Notes under the pieces: generated by a model
Database searches by the model: none
What the model saw: only the letters and a program-made list of their open reading frames with translations
Told to the model about the DNA's origin: nothing
Made by a program: the position numbers and the translations under genes
Shown: positions 59,061 to 60,000 of the stretch, piece by piece
Layout: every line of letters starts with the position of its first letter
Position numbering within the stretch: position 1 is the stretch's first letter
Origin: Tubulanus polymorphus
Lineage: Eukaryota; Nemertea; Palaeonemertea; Tubulaniformes; Tubulanidae
Direction of reading: 5' to 3'
DNA length: 60,000 nt
Assembly (NCBI RefSeq): GCF_964204645.1
Contig: NC_134028.1
Span: 22,048,153 to 22,108,152, forward strand

Positions 59061-60000
59061 TCTTTTAGATTCTGTATTTAGCTTATTTTTCAAAGTAACT
59101 ACATTATTTTCACATGGTCAAAGTTACTGTATTCATTATTTCTACATATTCAAATCTATGAAAATCATTCCTTTCAATCATGGACCCAAAAACGATGGGA
59201 CGTGACACGGAAATGTTTTAGAGTCCATGGTTCAATCCAGAATCTTGAAGTATGTATCAGCCACTATTCCGAGTTTAAACGCCATCTTAAATACAATTCG
59301 ACGATACGGCCCCATGCGGATGATTTACCGATTTATGGATCATTTAAAAGAAGCAGAAAATATAAGTTCTTAAGTGACAATAATCGCAAGATCTTTAAAA
59401 TTAACCAGGATTAGGAAAATCTATTGATGCAATGAATGATTGTTTGTCAAATGGCCATATTTTAGCTTGTGTAAGCCGCCAGCCAGCCTGCGCTTGACCG
59501 GTATAATGTCCCATGATCCTTAAGGCACGAAGCACCGATACGAGGGGAATTTACCCAAAGAATTTCAGCAGTTTTTATAATCTAAAATATTACGTATTTA
59601 TCCAACAATTGCCTTCAACCTCTCTATCCCTTACCTATTTTCCCTACCTACCACCCCCTCTCTCCTCGGCCATCTCTGACGCGGTGCCTTTTCGCCAAGA
59701 CATCGGTTGATAACCCATCTTTATATGCGTGAATGTTGTAATTCTCAGCACGCAGTTTCACGTGCCGTGCAGTTATCTGAATTCTAAAACGACCGATTCA
59801 ATCGCAGATCCGTCACTGTCTCAGAAACCAGTTTAACAATTGTCTCCTATTTACGGCGAGTCACGGAATATTAGTTCCAATGCACACAAGTCATGAATAT
59901 TTAATCTCATAATTCGCGCCCAGCTCGGAAGGTCATCAATTTCCTCGACTTTCCCTCTCTCGAACGGCGACGGTGACAAGTCGTCGGCGATGACGCAACC

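Larger units (their letters stand above)
57038..60000. other. non-coding right end of the window
   Basis: No convincing exon. It contains a MITE (58190-58392) and a foldback (58924-59060). Frames at 57135-57410 and 59202-59414 have no recognisable content. Confidence 0.5.

Overview
This is a metazoan nuclear window. It has spliced genes with GT-AG introns, a eukaryotic tRNA gene, a TRPC channel, a class A GPCR and a CD164-like sialomucin. The base composition is AT-leaning, CpG is not depleted, and short foldback (MITE-like) repeats are very dense. The divergent, intronless orphan peptide-type GPCR and the repeat load suggest a marine invertebrate, most likely a lophotrochozoan (mollusc, annelid, brachiopod or similar). 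That placement is inference, not proof.

Layout. At 1-3480 (minus strand) lies the 5' end of a TRPC-type cation channel. Its first recognisable coding exon (3386-3454) is joined in phase across a 3.2 kb intron to an ankyrin-repeat exon that runs off the left edge. From 3.5 to 10.6 kb there is only repeat-rich non-coding DNA. At 11015-11929 (plus) there is an intact single-exon rhodopsin-family GPCR, preceded by a 132-bp tandem duplication. From 12 to 23 kb there are foldback repeats, two copies of an element with tRNA-like ends, a 45-bp tandem array and two candidate minus-strand exons. At 23281-24524 (plus) there is a complete two-exon mucin-like type I membrane protein whose Ser/Thr stalk is an 18-bp minisatellite. 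From 25 to 31 kb there is a cluster of several foldback families. At 31141-31289 (minus) there is a convincing first coding exon of an unidentified gene; two candidate downstream exons would make the mucin gene nested inside one of its introns. At 34937-35009 (plus) there is an intact tRNA-Arg(TCT) with a Pol III terminator. From 35 to 44 kb there is non-coding repeat DNA. At 44427-46745 (minus) there are three candidate exons of an unidentified membrane protein. From 47 to 60 kb there are repeats, a retrotransposon gag relic, a transposase-like relic, two candidate plus-strand exons and a foldback element carrying YY1, CRE and ETS-like motifs.

The genes do not form a pathway or operon; they are ordinary scattered animal genes. 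The most interesting material is in the repeats: (i) a foldback element whose two inverted ends each look like a tRNA, present three times; (ii) dispersed palindromes carrying a CTGANGA / stem / GAAA core that resembles a hammerhead ribozyme; (iii) an almost perfect 81-bp hairpin in the TRPC intron; (iv) a promoter-like MITE. Gene models other than TRPC, GPCR, sialomucin and tRNA are splice-signal and reading-frame inferences made by eye. Transcript data would settle them.
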